Positions 53,663-62,035 of a DNA stretch of 64,000 bases are shown piece by piece. The first letter of the stretch is position 1. Each line of letters starts with the position of its first letter. The notes under the pieces were generated by a model. It was not told the DNA's origin and did no database searches. It was given only the letters and a program-made list of their open reading frames with translations. Made by a program: the position numbers and the translations under genes. The DNA is from RBG-13-68-16 sp041494245 (lineage in GTDB: Bacteria > Acidobacteriota > Thermoanaerobaculia > Thermoanaerobaculales > Thermoanaerobaculaceae), in NCBI GenBank assembly GCA_041494245.1, contig JBGQAK010000008.1, positions 1-64,000 on the forward strand, in the 5' to 3' direction.

Positions 53663-53692
53663 AATCTAGCATCGTCCGCCACCGGGGGTCAA
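53663..53692 (-). promoter_or_regulatory. Leaderless promoter of the pilT-like gene
   Basis: On the minus strand TTGACC (53692-53687), 18 nt, and TG-C-TAGATT (extended -10, hexamer 53668-53663). The -10 ends 6 nt before ATG 53656 and the -35 lies in the end of the upstream gene. Confidence 0.65.
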
Positions 53693-54930
53693 CGAACGGC
53701 GCGCAAGAGCAAGCGCCGCGCCTGTGCGGGGGTGCGCACCTCGCCGCGGGCGTGGGCCTCGCGGAGGGCCTGCACGGCCTCGGAGCGCGCCGGGCCGGGA
53801 GGCAACCGCAGCAGATCGGCGATCTCGTCGCCGGGGAGCAGCGGTGGGACCGCGGCGAAGCCCCGCCACCAGCGCAGGAGCCTCGTGGCGGGTGCGCCGG
53901 CTTCGGAGCCGGCCGCGCCGCGGCGGGCCACCGCCCACGCTAACGCCGCTTCGAGCTGTTCGCCGGCCCGGACCGCCAGTGCGCGCTCCTCGCCGGTGTC
54001 GCGGCCGAGGACCGCCGCCAGCCCCTCGCCGAGCGAGGCCGCGCCGGCGGCATGCTGCGCGGCGCGTGGCGGCCAACCGCCCTTGGCCAGCGCGGCGGAC
54101 GCGGCGGTCTGTTCCCAGCGCTCGGGGAAACCGGCCGCGGGTGAGGCGAGCACGGCCGGTGCGACCTCCCGCGCCCCGCGCGCCAGGGCGCCGGTGCCCG
54201 CCTGCGCGCCTGCGAGCCCGGCGGCGAGCCTGGCGACCGTGCCCGCATGGGTGTAGCCGTCCCAGGTGGGGAGAATCGCAGCGAGAATGCCGATCCTTGC
54301 CGCGACGAGCAACGCGCGCTCCACGCCGGGGCCGGCTAGCAGGATGCGCAGCTCTTCGCACACCCGCTCGCGGGCCACCGCCTGCAGGCCGGGCGCCGCC
54401 GAGCCGAGCTGCTGCTCGCTCTCGTGCGTGAGACGGAGCCTTGGGTGCGTGGCGAGCAGCCTCACACCGCGCAGGACGCGCAGCGGGTCGTGGAGGAGGT
54501 TCTCGTGGCGCACGACGCGGATGCAGCCGGCGGCGAGGTCGGCGAGCCCGCCGACGAGGTCGAGGAGCGGGCCGCGGGGCAGGCGCCAGAACAGGGCGTT
54601 CACCGTGAAGTCGCGCCGGAAGATGTCGCGCTCCAGGCTCTCGCCGATGCCCCAGACGTCCACACTCCCGTGCGCGCCTGTCACCCGCCACGTCACCAGC
54701 GGCGCGCGGCCGAGCGGGAACGAGTGCCCGCCGAGGGCCGCGGCGAAGGCGCGGGCGGCGGCCTGCGGATCGCCGGTGACGGCCAGATCGAGATCGTGGG
54801 TCGGAAACCCGAGCAGGCGGTCGCGCAGCGCGCCGCCCGTGAGGAAGATCTGGCCGCCGTCCCAGATCGTCGCGAGGCGGCGCAGCCGGGAGGAGGCGAG
54901 AAGACGCCGCGCGGCCTCGGGGCCGGTCAC
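53689..54930 (-). CDS. cca: tRNA nucleotidyltransferase / poly(A) polymerase family protein
   Basis: Class II nucleotidyltransferase fold that adds CCA (or A tails) to tRNA 3' ends. The head has GGALRDRLLG (~32-42) and THDLDLAVTG with the two catalytic Asp; then RRDFTVNALFWRLPRG and LLHDPLRVLRGVRLLA, the family neck motifs. The C-terminal body/tail is Ala/Arg-rich and poorly conserved. The GTG at 54930 lies in the stop of the histidine-kinase gene (GTGA overlap), giving coupled translation. Because at least one tRNA gene here already encodes CCA, an A-adding or repair role is possible. The distinction between CCA-adding and poly(A) function cannot be made from sequence alone. Confidence 0.85.
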   Translation of the reverse strand: MTGPEAARRLLASSRLRRLATIWDGGQIFLTGGALRDRLLGFPTHDLDLAVTGDPQAAARAFAAALGGHSFPLGRAPLVTWRVTGAHGSVDVWGIGESLERDIFRRDFTVNALFWRLPRGPLLDLVGGLADLAAGCIRVVRHENLLHDPLRVLRGVRLLATHPRLRLTHESEQQLGSAAPGLQAVARERVCEELRILLAGPGVERALLVAARIGILAAILPTWDGYTHAGTVARLAAGLAGAQAGTGALARGAREVAPAVLASPAAGFPERWEQTAASAALAKGGWPPRAAQHAAGAASLGEGLAAVLGRDTGEERALAVRAGEQLEAALAWAVARRGAAGSEAGAPATRLLRWWRGFAAVPPLLPGDEIADLLRLPPGPARSEAVQALREAHARGEVRTPAQARRLLLRAVR

Positions 54931-56615
54931 CCTTCCCCCGTCCACAGCGGCAGCTCGACGAAAAAGCTGCTGCCGGCGCCGGGGGTGCTCACCGCCCACA
55001 CCCGCCCGCCCATTGCCTGGACGAGCCGGCGGACGATCGCCAGCCCCAGCCCCGCGCCTTCCCCGGGCCGGCTGCCGGGCACCCGCACGAACTCGTCGAA
55101 GATGTGGGGAAGCGACTCGGCCGGGATCCCGACCCCGCTGTCGCGGACGCAGAGGACCGCGCGGTCGGCGTTCTTGTCCACCGACACCGTCACCGCGCCG
55201 CCGGGGCGCGTGTATTTGAGACCATTCTCAATAATGTTGCGGAGCACCTGCCGGAGCCGCGCGCGGTCGGCCCGCACGACCAAATCGGCCTGGCCGACCG
55301 CCCGCAGCGCGACGGAGGCCTGTGCCGCCAGCGGCTGCAGCTCGTCGGTGACCGCCTGGACCACATCCCGGCTCGCGACCATCCCGAGGGAGAGCGGCAG
55401 ATGGCCGCTGTCGAGGGCCGCGAGGTCGAGCAGCTCGTCGATCAGGCGCTGCAGGCGCTGCGTACCGTGTGTGGCCGCTGCGATGAACTCGTGCTGCTGG
55501 GCGGTGAGCCCGTCGGAGAGATCGTCCCCGAGCGTCTCCAGGTAGGAGCGCATGATCGCGAGCAGGGTCTTGAGCTCGTGCGCGGCGTCGGAGACGAACC
55601 GGCCACGAGCGCGGGCGTGCTCGGCGAGGCGGACGTTGGCGGTTTCGAGCTCTCGGAGCTTCTCCGCGAGAGTGCGCCGGATGCGGCGTCCGTGCTCGCG
55701 CCGTCGCGCCTCGGGGTGCGGCTCGAGCAGGACGAGGAACCGTTCCGTCCCCACCTGGCTGGACCAGCCCAGGACCGGAAGCTCGGCCGTGCCGGTGGTG
55801 AGTTTGGCCTCCCAGCGCGAGCCCCGCACCAGCCACGGGCGCTCCGGGCGCAGGCCGAGCACCTGCTCATCGCTGGTCGCCGCATCGCGCCCGAGCAGGA
55901 GCCACGTGGCACGCGGGTTGGCGTGGACGATGCGCCCCTCGGCATCGATGACCGCTGCCGGGAGGGGCAGCAGGCGGAGCAGCGACCTCGGGTCGGAAGC
56001 CTCGGTTGGGGGGAGCGGAATGCCGAGCTGGCTCGCGACGTCTCCCTGCGGCAGGCGCGCGAGCCTGTGCACGAGCTGGTGCGCGATCAGGATCGCGAGG
56101 GCGATCTGCGATGGCTTCGCCACGTCCCGGAAGGAGAGCTTGAGTACGACCGGCTCGTTGCTGACCGTGGCCCTGAAGATCGGGAAGGCGGCGAGGCCCC
56201 GCACCCCGGCGGCGGCGAGGAACGACCGTGCGACCCTGAGCTCGGGCGCATGCTCGACGGCAGGGACGAGCGGCGGAGCTCCGGTCCGGCGAGCCTCGGA
56301 GAGCTCCGCGTAGCAATCGGAGTCGATCACGACGTCGAGCGTCTCGCTCCCTGACGAGCTGGTGAAAACCCGCCACTTCCCCGCGATCTCGGGCACCAGC
56401 ACCGCGACCCGGCCCGGCCCCACGAAAGCGGCGAGGCTCGCGACCGCAGCCTCCAGCAGGGCAACGACTTGTCCGCTCGCGATGAGCCTCACGGCGAGGT
56501 CGCCGGCGAGCGCGAGCCCTTCAGGCGAGAGCGCCGCGCGAGCTTCGTGGCACACCGCACACTCTGCCGGCTCCTGCGGCGGGAACCACGACGTGGTGGA
56601 CATCCTTTCCAGCAT
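54927..56615 (-). CDS. Orphan histidine kinase with GAF and PAS domains
   Basis: A soluble-looking 562-residue sensor kinase. Residues ~30-190 form a GAF-like domain (LLEAAVASLAAFVGPGRVAV), ~205-300 a PAS-like domain (LPAAVIDAEGRIVHANPRAT), then HisKA with His346 (SDAAHELKTLLAIMRSYLE). The HATPase_c domain has NIIENGLKYT (N box), VRDSGVGIP (G1) and EGAGLGLAIVRRL (G2). No membrane helix is obvious and there is no response regulator beside it. Two in-frame ATGs (56615 and 56603) are possible starts, neither with a strong ribosome site. Its stop overlaps the nucleotidyltransferase start by 4 nt. The signal is unknown. Confidence 0.88.
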   Translation of the reverse strand: MLERMSTTSWFPPQEPAECAVCHEARAALSPEGLALAGDLAVRLIASGQVVALLEAAVASLAAFVGPGRVAVLVPEIAGKWRVFTSSSGSETLDVVIDSDCYAELSEARRTGAPPLVPAVEHAPELRVARSFLAAAGVRGLAAFPIFRATVSNEPVVLKLSFRDVAKPSQIALAILIAHQLVHRLARLPQGDVASQLGIPLPPTEASDPRSLLRLLPLPAAVIDAEGRIVHANPRATWLLLGRDAATSDEQVLGLRPERPWLVRGSRWEAKLTTGTAELPVLGWSSQVGTERFLVLLEPHPEARRREHGRRIRRTLAEKLRELETANVRLAEHARARGRFVSDAAHELKTLLAIMRSYLETLGDDLSDGLTAQQHEFIAAATHGTQRLQRLIDELLDLAALDSGHLPLSLGMVASRDVVQAVTDELQPLAAQASVALRAVGQADLVVRADRARLRQVLRNIIENGLKYTRPGGAVTVSVDKNADRAVLCVRDSGVGIPAESLPHIFDEFVRVPGSRPGEGAGLGLAIVRRLVQAMGGRVWAVSTPGAGSSFFVELPLWTGEG

Positions 56616-56714
56616 GGGCTCGGCGCACGGACTCTACGAAGTCTAGCACGGTGGCGCCGTGCCGCCGGGCGTCGGGATACCGCCACGGAGCCGGCCGGGA
56701 CAGGCCGGACAGCG

Positions 56715-56723
56715 TGTTACGAT
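56715..56723 (+). promoter_or_regulatory. Extended -10 before a small ORF and the amidase
   Basis: TG-T-TACGAT is an extended -10 motif. It ends 9 nt before an in-frame GTG at 56733. Confidence 0.45.
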
Positions 56724-56732
56724 CAAATTGAA

Positions 56733-56861
56733 GTGCTGATCGAGACAAGCCCGAGACGGAGGCGCATGGGGGTCCCGCACCACGTCACCCGAAAGCTGCC
56801 AGGCCGGCACCACCTCGAGGCGGTGCGGCGTTCCCGGCCGCGCGGGGTGACCGCGAGGTGA
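56733..56861 (+). CDS. Candidate small basic leader ORF
   Basis: A 42-codon frame (GTG start) encoding an Arg/His-rich peptide: ETSPRRRRMGVPHHVTRKLP, then RRSRPRGVTAR. Its start lies 9 nt after an extended -10 and its TGA overlaps the amidase GTG (GTGA). An internal ATG at 56766 has GGAGG but only 3 nt away. No homolog is known to me; it may be a coupling leader or a chance frame. Confidence 0.35.
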   Translation: MLIETSPRRRRMGVPHHVTRKLPGRHHLEAVRRSRPRGVTAR

Positions 56862-58642
56862 TCGCCGCGCCCTGGCTGTTGGCGCTCGCGCTCTCGGCGC
56901 AACAGGCCGTCGTGACGTCGCTGCCCGACGGTGCGCGCGCCGAGTGGATGCGGGGCGAGGCGCCCCGCCTCCTGGTGCTGCCCGCGGCGGGGGAGGGATG
57001 GACGAAGCTCTCGGCGCGCCTGAGCGGGAGCCCCGGCAATGCCGACGAGCTGAGGGATGCCAACGATGGCCGTGCACAGCCGTTAACCGGGATCCGCGTC
57101 AAGGTGCCGTGGCAGCTGCTCCGCCCCGAGCTGCGGGTGGCGTGCGTGCGCGCCCTGTTTCCATTGGACAGGCGAACGACCTCAGGTTTCGTGCACGTGA
57201 TCGCAGCCCCGTGGGGCGCCGACGGCGAGTCGTGGTGGGAGCTGGCCGAGTGGTTTTGCGGCGACGGGAGCCGCTACCCGGCCCTGCGCGACGCGAACCC
57301 GGCCGTCGGCCTCTTCCCGGGGCGCGGCACCCCGGTGCTGATCCCGGAGGCGGCGCTCCTGCCGGAGTTCCGTCGGCTCGCCCCCGAGCAGGCGGTCGAG
57401 CCGCTGGCCCAGCCGCAGGAGGTCGCGCGGGCGGCGACGCCGCCGCACGCGGTCGCGGCCCCGAAGCTCGCAGCGAGCCCGGTGCCCCCTCGGCCCGCCA
57501 CGCCGCAGCCGTCGGCCGTCGCCGTCCGCGGCGGAGGAGTGCTGGAGTACCGGGACGGTGAGGCCGTCTACCGCCTGCGCGCGGGAGAGGCGCTCTACTC
57601 CGCGGTGGTGGTGCGCTTCACCGGCCAGCTGCATGCGGCCGATGTCAACGCCAGCGCGGGGGAGATCGCCAGGCGCTCGGGCATCACCGACGTGACGGCC
57701 ATCCGGGTCGGCTTTCCGGTCCGGATCCCCTTGGATATGCTTCTCCCGGAGTACCTGCCGTCGGGAAGCCCGAGGAGGATCGCGTGGGAGAGGGAGAAGG
57801 AGGAGCTGGCGGCGATCAAGCGGGTGATCCGTGCCGCCGACCTCGAGGGCATCCACGTCATCCTGGACGCGGGCCACGGCGGCGCCGACACGGGGGCGAT
57901 CGCGGAAGGGGTGTGGGAGAGCACCTACGTCTACGACGTGATGCATCGGCTCAAGAGAGTGCTCGAGCAGCAGACCAAGGCGACGGTGTGGACCACGGTC
58001 CAGGACCCCTTCCTCGCCGGCCGGAAGGAGGACCGCGACGTGCTGCCGCAGGTGCGCGACCAGAGGCTGCTCGTGGACCCGCCGTACGACCTGGCGGACG
58101 CCACAACCGGCGTGCACCTGCGGTGGATCCTGGCCAACTCGATCCTGGAGCGCCTCAAGAAGCAGAGGGTGAACCCGGAGCGGGTCGTCTTCGTGTCCAT
58201 CCACGCGGACTCCTTGCACTCGTCGGTGAGGGGACTGATGGTGTACGTCCCGGCGCGCTCGCTGCGCTCCTCGCGTGCCCCTTTTGTCCGGGCGTCCTAC
58301 AACTGCCGTGAGGTTCGCACGATGAGGCAGATGACCTTCCCGGCCCGCTTCCGCTCGCGCTCGGAGGCCCTCTCCGACCAGCTCGGGGAGGCGATCGTGC
58401 GCGCCGCCGAGGGCGCGTCGCTTCCGGTGCACCCCTACCAGCCCGTGCGCTCCTCGGTGCTGCGAGGGGGGGCGCGGTGGGTGCCCGCCGTGCTCAAGTA
58501 CTCGCTGGTCCCGAGCGCGGTCCTGATCGAGATCTGCAACCTCAACAACCAGCAGGACCGGCAGCTCCTGCTCACCGCGAGGTACCGCGAGAAGCTGGCG
58601 CACGCAATCGCCGCCGGGCTCGCCGAGGGGTTCTCGCGATGA
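56858..58642 (+). CDS. Exported N-acetylmuramoyl-L-alanine amidase
   Basis: Cleaves the amide bond between MurNAc and the stem peptide of peptidoglycan. The C-terminal amidase_3 domain (~325-594) holds the zinc ligands in ILDAGHGGADTGA (His), VWESTYVYD (Glu) and FVSIHADSL (His) and the catalytic Glu in VLIEICNLNN. Between ~100 and 320 there are two LysM-like segments (WWELAEWFCGDGSRYPALRD; SAVVVRFTGQLHAADVNAS) separated by a Pro-rich linker. The GTG start gives a Sec signal (APWLLALALSA). It overlaps the eamA-type gene by 4 nt (ATGA). The start is supported by the GTGA overlap with the small ORF. Confidence 0.9.
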   Translation: MIAAPWLLALALSAQQAVVTSLPDGARAEWMRGEAPRLLVLPAAGEGWTKLSARLSGSPGNADELRDANDGRAQPLTGIRVKVPWQLLRPELRVACVRALFPLDRRTTSGFVHVIAAPWGADGESWWELAEWFCGDGSRYPALRDANPAVGLFPGRGTPVLIPEAALLPEFRRLAPEQAVEPLAQPQEVARAATPPHAVAAPKLAASPVPPRPATPQPSAVAVRGGGVLEYRDGEAVYRLRAGEALYSAVVVRFTGQLHAADVNASAGEIARRSGITDVTAIRVGFPVRIPLDMLLPEYLPSGSPRRIAWEREKEELAAIKRVIRAADLEGIHVILDAGHGGADTGAIAEGVWESTYVYDVMHRLKRVLEQQTKATVWTTVQDPFLAGRKEDRDVLPQVRDQRLLVDPPYDLADATTGVHLRWILANSILERLKKQRVNPERVVFVSIHADSLHSSVRGLMVYVPARSLRSSRAPFVRASYNCREVRTMRQMTFPARFRSRSEALSDQLGEAIVRAAEGASLPVHPYQPVRSSVLRGGARWVPAVLKYSLVPSAVLIEICNLNNQQDRQLLLTARYREKLAHAIAAGLAEGFSR

Positions 58643-59499
58643 GCTGGAGGGCGTTGATGGGGCTCGGCATCGCGGTGCTCGCGGTCTCGTTCGGGGCCCC
58701 GCTCGCGCGCGTGACGGACGCCGCGCCGCTCGCGGTCGCGATGTGGCGCATGAGCCTGGCGGCAGGCCTGCTGCTCCCGGTCGCGGCCGGGCGGGGCACC
58801 CTGGTCATTCCCAGGCAGCACCGGCCTGCAGCGCTGCTGGCCGGCCTCTTCCTCGGGTTTCACTTCGGCCTCTGGATCCCGTCGCTGTGGCTGACCAGCG
58901 TGTCTGCGTCGGTCGTCCTTGTGACCACCGCGCCGCTGTTCGTGCTGGCCCTCTCACCGCGCTTCCTGGGGGTCCGCGTCGGCGTCCGCAACCTTGCGAG
59001 CTTCGCGCTCGCCCTCACCGGCGTCGTCGTCATCGTGGGAGGTGACTTCCACCTCTCCCCGCGGGCGCTCGCCGGAGACCTCATGGCGCTCGGCGGGGCC
59101 GCGTGCGGGGCGGCGTACCTGGTGGTCGGCAAGCGCCTGCGCCGCGAGGTCCCCCTCGTGGGCTACCTGGGTGTGGTCTACACGGTTGCGGCCGTCACGC
59201 TCATCCTCGCCGTCGCGGCGTTGCGGGTCGAGCCGTGGCCGGCGACCGGCGTGGCGTGGCTGCCGCTGCTCGGGCTAGCGCTGGGGCCGACGCTGGTCGG
59301 GCACTCGCTCCTGAACTGGGCGCTCGCCCACCTCGAGGCGTACCGGGTCAACCTGGCGCTCCTGCTGGAACCCGTGCTGGCCACGGTGTGGACGTGGCTG
59401 TTCATCGGGGAAGTCCCGCCGCTGCACGTTGTGCCGGGGGCGATGCTCGTGCTGGGTGCGCTGGTCATGGAGTATGTCCCGGGGCGCCGGACCACCTGA
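58639..59499 (+). CDS. EamA-family (DMT) transporter
   Basis: A ten-helix membrane exporter of the drug/metabolite transporter superfamily, made of two EamA repeats. Seen: AVSFGAPLARVTDAAPLAVAMWRM in repeat 1, LWLTSVSASVVLVTTAPLFV, and LGPTLVGHSLLNWALAHLEA and LLLEPVLATVWTWLFIGEV in repeat 2. Length 286 is normal. The ATG at 58639 overlaps the amidase stop by 4 nt, so the pair is translated together. The substrate is unknown; peptidoglycan-derived compounds are a speculative link from the neighbour. Confidence 0.88.
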   Translation: MSWRALMGLGIAVLAVSFGAPLARVTDAAPLAVAMWRMSLAAGLLLPVAAGRGTLVIPRQHRPAALLAGLFLGFHFGLWIPSLWLTSVSASVVLVTTAPLFVLALSPRFLGVRVGVRNLASFALALTGVVVIVGGDFHLSPRALAGDLMALGGAACGAAYLVVGKRLRREVPLVGYLGVVYTVAAVTLILAVAALRVEPWPATGVAWLPLLGLALGPTLVGHSLLNWALAHLEAYRVNLALLLEPVLATVWTWLFIGEVPPLHVVPGAMLVLGALVMEYVPGRRTT

Positions 59500-59601
59500 A
59501 GCGCCCTGGCTGCGCGGGCCGTCCGCCGCCCCAAGAGACGTTTTGAGTGCGCTCGACGCGTCTGCCCGCGCTCGGCTCGCTCCCTCGCGGGCCCCGGCGC
59601 C

Positions 59602-59979
59602 CTACTCGATCTTGAACGGGAACGTGGCCAGAACCTTGCCTTTGCTGTCGCGCACCTCGAGCTTCCAGGGGCCGAGCATGTTCTTTGCCACCGTGACGTT
59701 GGACCAGGTCCGCCAGCGCGGGGCGTTGGGGGCGGTCATGGCGAACCGCCCTAGCTCACGGTCCTTGTAGTACCAGACGTGAACAATCTTGTCGGGCACG
59801 TCGAGCACCTGGGAGAAACCGTACAGCTTGCCGACGCCGTTCGGGAACGTCGTGTCGGCGCCCTCGCAGGAGTTCTTTACGATTTCCTTGCATACGACGG
59901 CGGTCGCGGATTCGTTCTGGGCCGGGGCGAACGACGCGGTGATCACGAGCAGGGCGAGACAAGAACACACCATTCTCAT
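59602..59979 (-). CDS. Secreted DUF2914-family protein
   Basis: A 125-residue exported protein with a signal peptide (VCSCLALLVITASFAPA) and a DUF2914 domain: the core AVVCKEIVKNSC, VGKLYGFSQVLDVPDKIVHV, APRWRTWSNVTVAKNMLGPW and KVLATFPFKIE. The domain is a beta-sandwich with a Trp-rich face and a disulfide-forming Cys pair. A TACGAT box (minus strand, 60006-60001) lies upstream, and GGGGG/GAAG precedes the ATG. It is 64 nt downstream of its paralog at 60044, on the same strand. Confidence 0.8.
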   Translation of the reverse strand: MRMVCSCLALLVITASFAPAQNESATAVVCKEIVKNSCEGADTTFPNGVGKLYGFSQVLDVPDKIVHVWYYKDRELGRFAMTAPNAPRWRTWSNVTVAKNMLGPWKLEVRDSKGKVLATFPFKIE

Positions 59980-60043
59980 CTTCTACCCCCTTCCCATGAC
60001 ATCGTAGCGCAACTCACCCGCGCTGCGATAGGGGAGGTTCTGG

Positions 60044-60424
60044 CTACTCGACCGTGAATTTCGCCGTGGCGAGGAGCTGCCCGGCCGCGTCGTGGACCTC
60101 GACCCGCCAGGCGCCGGTCATACCGGAGTGGATCTTCTTGACAGACCACGTCCGCCAGCGGGCGGCCTTGACCGGGAGCTCGATCGTGCAGACCTCCTTG
60201 TCGCCGTGGAACCAGACCTGGACGACCTTGTCGGTGGCGTTGGTCACGAGCGAGAAGCAGTACAGCTCGCCCACGCTCGTGGGGAACTTGTCCGCCACGC
60301 CGATGGGTGCGCGGTCCTTGACGCCCGTGCAGATCTGTGCGGTCGCCCCAGGCGCCGGGTCGGCCGCGAACGCAGCCGGGGCGACGAGCAGCATGAGTGC
60401 CAGCAGGAGCAACATCCGTTTCAT
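60044..60424 (-). CDS. Secreted DUF2914-family protein, second copy
   Basis: A 126-residue paralog of the gene at 59602 with its own Sec signal (LLLLALMLLVAPAAFAA). Shared features are CTGVKDRAPIGVA, VGELYCFSLVTNATDKVVQV, ARWRTWSVKKIHSGMTGAW and LLATAKFTVE. The ATG at 60424 follows GGGAGG; the longer frame to 60466 lacks a ribosome site. A TATGAT -10 lies at 60454-60449 on this strand. It is divergent from pyrR, across 106 nt. The roles of the two proteins are unknown; the tandem copies may be subunits or stress-specific variants. Confidence 0.8.
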   Translation of the reverse strand: MKRMLLLLALMLLVAPAAFAADPAPGATAQICTGVKDRAPIGVADKFPTSVGELYCFSLVTNATDKVVQVWFHGDKEVCTIELPVKAARWRTWSVKKIHSGMTGAWRVEVHDAAGQLLATAKFTVE

Positions 60425-60482
60425 GGTGTGGCCTCCCTGTTGGTTCAGATCATAGCTCAGCCTCATCTTCGCGCGGGTGTGC

Positions 60483-60488
60483 TAGCAT
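60483..60488 (+). promoter_or_regulatory. -10 box of the pyr operon
   Basis: TAGCAT, 9 nt before an in-frame ATG at 60498 and 42 nt before the preferred ATG 60531. No good -35 was found, so this is moderate support only. Confidence 0.4.
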
Positions 60489-60530
60489 GACGCTCCGATG
60501 CGCAGCGGTCGAAAGTCCCGGGGGGCAACC

Positions 60531-61082
60531 ATGCAAAGAGTGCAAGTGCTTGACGTGCGGGGGGTTACGCGGGCGCTCGAGCGAATTGCCGCGGAGCTGG
60601 TGGATCGGGTGGGGGACGAGAAGCTGCTCTACCTGGTCGGCGTGCAGACGCGAGGCGTCCCGCTGGCCACGCGGCTCGCCAAGCTCATTGCGACAACCAC
60701 CGGCCACCAACCCCCGGTGGGGGCCCTCGACATCACGCTTTACCGGGACGACGTGGGGCCGTGGCGCCAGGCGCACCAGCAGCCGGTCCTGCGCGACACC
60801 GACCTGCCGGTGAGCGTGGACGGGAAGGTGATCTGCCTGGTGGACGACGTGCTCTACACAGGCCGCACGGTGCGCGCCGCCCTCGACACGCTGATGGACT
60901 ACGGCCGGCCCCGGGCGATCCGCCTGGCGGTGCTGGTGGACCGCGGACACCGCGAGCTCCCGATTGCGGCCGACTTCGTGGGGCGCTCGGTGCAGACCTC
61001 CGAGGCGGAGGACGTGCAGGTCCGCCTCAAGGAGAGCGATGGCGAGGAGGGCGTGTGGGTCGCCAGGGAGGCGGGCGCATGA
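60531..61082 (+). CDS. pyrR: PyrR regulator / uracil phosphoribosyltransferase
   Basis: UMP-responsive RNA-binding attenuator in many bacteria, with weak uracil phosphoribosyltransferase activity. The PRPP-binding loop VICLVDDVLYTGRTVRAALD (~100-120) and the N-terminal LYLVGVQTRGVPLATRL are clear. From ATG 60531 the protein has 183 residues, the usual size, and GGGGGGC precedes that ATG. ATG 60498 is in frame and sits 9 nt after a TAGCAT box, so a leaderless longer form is possible. First gene of pyrR-pyrB-pyrC, overlapping pyrB by 4 nt. No pyr attenuator hairpin was recognised in the leader. Confidence 0.93.
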   Translation: MQRVQVLDVRGVTRALERIAAELVDRVGDEKLLYLVGVQTRGVPLATRLAKLIATTTGHQPPVGALDITLYRDDVGPWRQAHQQPVLRDTDLPVSVDGKVICLVDDVLYTGRTVRAALDTLMDYGRPRAIRLAVLVDRGHRELPIAADFVGRSVQTSEAEDVQVRLKESDGEEGVWVAREAGA

Positions 61083-62035
61083 GCGTAAAGCCGGCGCCGC
61101 GCCTGCGCGGCAAGGACCTGGTGGGGATCGATCCGCTCTCGGCGGGCGAGATCCAGCTCATCCTGGACACCGCCGAGCAGATGCGGGACATCGCCTCGCG
61201 CCCGATCAAGAAGGTGCCGGCTCTGCGCGGGAAGACGGTCGTCAACCTCTTCATGGAAGCTTCGACGCGCACGCGCTTCTCCTTTGAGGTGGCCGAGAAG
61301 AGGCTCTCGGCGGACTCTCTGAACTTTACCGCCAGCGCCTCCTCGGTGAGCAAGGGCGAGACGCTCCTGGACACCGCCCTGAACCTCGAGGCGATGCAGC
61401 CGGACTTCATCGTGATCCGGCACCTGCACGCCGGCGCACCGCATCAGCTCGCCCGGATCCTCAAGTCCTCGGTGATCAACGCCGGCGACGGCGCGCACGA
61501 GCACCCCACCCAGGCGCTGCTGGACGCCCTCACGATCCGGCTCAAGCGCGGGACGCTCGAGGGCCAGGTGGTGGCCATCGTCGGCGACCTCCAGCACTCG
61601 CGCGTCGTGCGCTCGAACGTGCTGCTCCTCAACCGGATGGGCGCCAAGGTGCGGGTCGCGGGCCCGCCACCGCTGATCCCGCTCGGCATGGAGAAGCTCG
61701 GGTGCGAGGTGTACCACCGGATGGAGGACGCCATCGCGGGCGCCGACGTGGCGATGATGCTGCGCATTCAGCTCGAGCGGCAGGGGCGCATGAACTTCCC
61801 GACGGTGCGCGAGTACTACGATTTCTTCGCCCTCACCCCCGAGAGGCTGAAGCTGGCCAAGAAGGACTGCCTGGTCATGCACCCGGGGCCGATGAACCGC
61901 GGTGTCGAGATTGACTCGCGGGTTGCGGACGGTCCCCAGTCGGTGATCCTCGAGCAGGTGACGAACGGCGTGGCGGTGCGGATGGCGGTGCTGTACCTGT
62001 TGGCGGGAGGACACGGTGAGCCGGCTGCTGATTAA
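61079..62035 (+). CDS. pyrB: Aspartate carbamoyltransferase catalytic subunit
   Basis: Transfers carbamoyl phosphate onto aspartate in the second step of pyrimidine synthesis. Seen: the carbamoyl phosphate site FMEASTRTRFSFE, SASSVSKGETLLDT, the HLHAGAPHQLA loop, DGAHEHPTQALLDALT and the C-terminal aspartate region CLVMHPGPMNRGVEID. The length of 318 is normal and the unregulated class lacks a PyrI partner here. It overlaps pyrR by 4 nt and pyrC by 20 nt, so the three form one tight operon. Confidence 0.96.
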   Translation: MSVKPAPRLRGKDLVGIDPLSAGEIQLILDTAEQMRDIASRPIKKVPALRGKTVVNLFMEASTRTRFSFEVAEKRLSADSLNFTASASSVSKGETLLDTALNLEAMQPDFIVIRHLHAGAPHQLARILKSSVINAGDGAHEHPTQALLDALTIRLKRGTLEGQVVAIVGDLQHSRVVRSNVLLLNRMGAKVRVAGPPPLIPLGMEKLGCEVYHRMEDAIAGADVAMMLRIQLERQGRMNFPTVREYYDFFALTPERLKLAKKDCLVMHPGPMNRGVEIDSRVADGPQSVILEQVTNGVAVRMAVLYLLAGGHGEPAAD

